Shown here: positions 62,800 to 64,000 of the stretch, piece after piece
Layout of the letters: every line of letters starts with the position of its first letter
How positions within the stretch are numbered: position 1 is the first letter of the stretch
Source of the DNA: Burkholderia sp. OK233
GTDB taxonomy: Bacteria; Pseudomonadota; Gammaproteobacteria; Burkholderiales; Burkholderiaceae
Assembly: GCF_900230185.1 (NCBI RefSeq)
Contig: NZ_OCSR01000002.1
Location: 2,046,001 to 2,110,000, forward strand
DNA: 64,000 nucleotides
Direction: 5' to 3'
Notes under the pieces: generated by a model
The model's input: only the letters and a program-made list of their open reading frames with translations
Told to the model about the DNA's origin: nothing
Databases searched by the model: none
Position numbers and translations under genes: made by a program

Positions 62800-64000
62800 A
62801 TGGGGCACACCCTGAGTACATCGGAAAAATACGGAAGCAGGACGTCGCGATCTCGACTCCTTGTCGTCACGACAATCGGAAACGCGCTCGAATTCTTCGA
62901 CTTCACGGTATTCGGCTATTTCGCAATCGTTATAGGTCGACTTTTTTTTGCACCGATGTCGGCGGAAGGGCAGCTGATGTCGTCGCTCGCGACATTTGGC
63001 GTGGGTTTCCTGATGCGCCCGCTCGGTGGTGTCGTATTCGGCATCTACGCCGACCGAGCCGGCCGGCGTGCAGCCATGACACTGACGCTCACGCTGATGA
63101 TGGTCGGTGTTTGCCTCGCAGGGCTTGCCCCCACCTATGCACAAGTGGGCATAGCTGGCCCGATTCTGATGGTTCTGGCGAGGCTCATCCAAGGGCTTTC
63201 AGCAGGTGGTGAAGTCGGACCCGCCACCACGCTTCTGCTTGAACACGCTCCCGCTGGGTCGCGGGCGTTCTACACCAGCTGGCAGCTTGGCAGCCAGGGA
63301 CTCGGGATCGCCGCGGGCGCGGCCTCGGCAGCATTGTTGACACATTTCCTTCCTGAAGAGCAACTGTATGCGTGGGGCTGGCGTTTGCCATTTTTGTTAG
63401 GTGCGGCGATTCTCCCGGTCGGCATCGCCTTGCGTCGTCAACTTTCGGAAATCGAGACTGAATACCCGCAATCCACCACGGGGTCCGATTCCGCCATACC
63501 GTTACGCGATCTATTTCACTCGCATTTTCGGCATCTCGCGGCGGGCGTTCTGCTCATTATGGGCGCGACGGTCGCAGCGTACCTGATCACGTTCTTCATC
63601 CCAACCTATTCAATCCGCGATTTGAAGCTCGGTGAGTCTGCTTCATACGCCTGTGCTGTCGCGTCCGGGATCGTCATCGCCATCGTTGCGCCCATAGCCG
63701 GGAAAGTCACGGATCGAGTCGGACGGAAGATTCCAATCGTCTTCGCCCGACTCTTGCTGATCGCCTCCCTCTACCCTATGTATGCATGGTTGAGCAGCGC
63801 ACCAACAGCGGGGCGTCTGCTTGTTACCGTAGTTTTTCTGAGTGTCCTGCTGACGATTCAAGGTGCTGCGACAATTTCGCTGATCCCAGTGCTTTTTCCA
63901 CGGCATGTGCGGGCGACAGGAACCGGAACGGTGTATAGCTTTGGTGTCGCTCTTTTCGGCGGATCGACGCAGCTGGCAGCGGTCTGGCTTATCAGCGCGA
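62800..64000 (+). CDS. MHS-type MFS symporter, incomplete at right edge
   Basis: At least 400 residues of an MHS-type carrier, cut by the window end. ATG 62800 follows ATGAGGAGACG. Markers are NALEFFDFTVFGYFAIVIGR, the loop GIYADRAGRRAAMTL and RLIQGLSAGGEVGPATTLLL. It shares the layout of the other two MHS carriers here. It probably imports the substrate of the esterase-peptidase cassette. Confidence 0.88.
   Translation, partial: MGHTLSTSEKYGSRTSRSRLLVVTTIGNALEFFDFTVFGYFAIVIGRLFFAPMSAEGQLMSSLATFGVGFLMRPLGGVVFGIYADRAGRRAAMTLTLTLMMVGVCLAGLAPTYAQVGIAGPILMVLARLIQGLSAGGEVGPATTLLLEHAPAGSRAFYTSWQLGSQGLGIAAGAASAALLTHFLPEEQLYAWGWRLPFLLGAAILPVGIALRRQLSEIETEYPQSTTGSDSAIPLRDLFHSHFRHLAAGVLLIMGATVAAYLITFFIPTYSIRDLKLGESASYACAVASGIVIAIVAPIAGKVTDRVGRKIPIVFARLLLIASLYPMYAWLSSAPTAGRLLVTVVFLSVLLTIQGAATISLIPVLFPRHVRATGTGTVYSFGVALFGGSTQLAAVWLISA

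Noticed and set aside
1..64000. CRISPR arrays, tRNA or rRNA genes
   Set aside because: No regularly spaced repeats, cloverleaf-like segments or rRNA-like stretches were seen by eye; an RNA-model search was not possible.

Overview
The window looks like part of a Burkholderiaceae (Paraburkholderia/Caballeronia/Burkholderia-like) replicon. It is GC-rich, dominated by LysR-regulated catabolic cassettes with MHS-type MFS symporters, and carries ribose-type ABC transporters and a Burkholderiales-style mix of IS1182, IS66 and recombinase-trio elements. The genus is inferred from gene content only.

Bases 1-17,000 are an unstable accessory zone. An OFA-type MFS gene and a divergent CbbR-like LysR gene are both decayed. 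An intact IS1182-family element sits beside the LysR stub. A patatin-like gene, rhlE, a glycine-zipper protein and a frameshifted glutathione S-transferase follow. The most intricate structure is a three-level nest at 7,707-14,984. A gene of unknown function (about 230 aa when rejoined) is split by an IS66-family element (8,237-14,813, with 8-bp target duplications). That element carries a small ribbon-helix-helix-like passenger gene set among palindromes. Its transposase gene tnpC is itself split by a recombinase-in-trio (RIT) element with three overlapping tyrosine recombinase genes, a perfect 31-bp inverted repeat and an extra 32-bp palindrome at one end. Next come a GFA-family gene and a structured leader, resembling those of P4-type satellites, ahead of a 154-aa protein.

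Bases 17,000-38,300 hold mainly single genes: NTF2-like, LysR, exported unknowns, a membrane protein gene with an amber codon, a large secreted beta-propeller, and a CPBP protease. The standout is 26,297-31,242: a Rossmann-fold reductase-like gene followed by a CqsS/LqsS/PhcS-type hybrid sensor kinase, convergent with a receiver-plus-histidine-kinase protein. This resembles the architecture of alpha-hydroxyketone or 3-OH-fatty-acid-ester quorum sensing, but without a recognisable cqsA- or phcB-type synthase. An MCP, a Tat-exported metallo-beta-lactamase-fold protein paired with a COG0523 GTPase, a cupin and a PAP2 phosphatase follow.

Bases 38,300-64,000 are four regulated catabolic or uptake modules. 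(i) MFS-amidase-FAD amino-acid oxidase, divergent from an XRE-cupin regulator. (ii) C45 acyltransferase/peptidase-alpha/beta hydrolase-MFS, divergent from a LysR. (iii) A LacI-type regulator, a 32-bp double operator and two complete ribose-type ABC importers, ending with an SDR dehydrogenase and its divergent LysR. (iv) Carboxylesterase-M20 peptidase-MFS (running off the right edge), divergent from a LysR.
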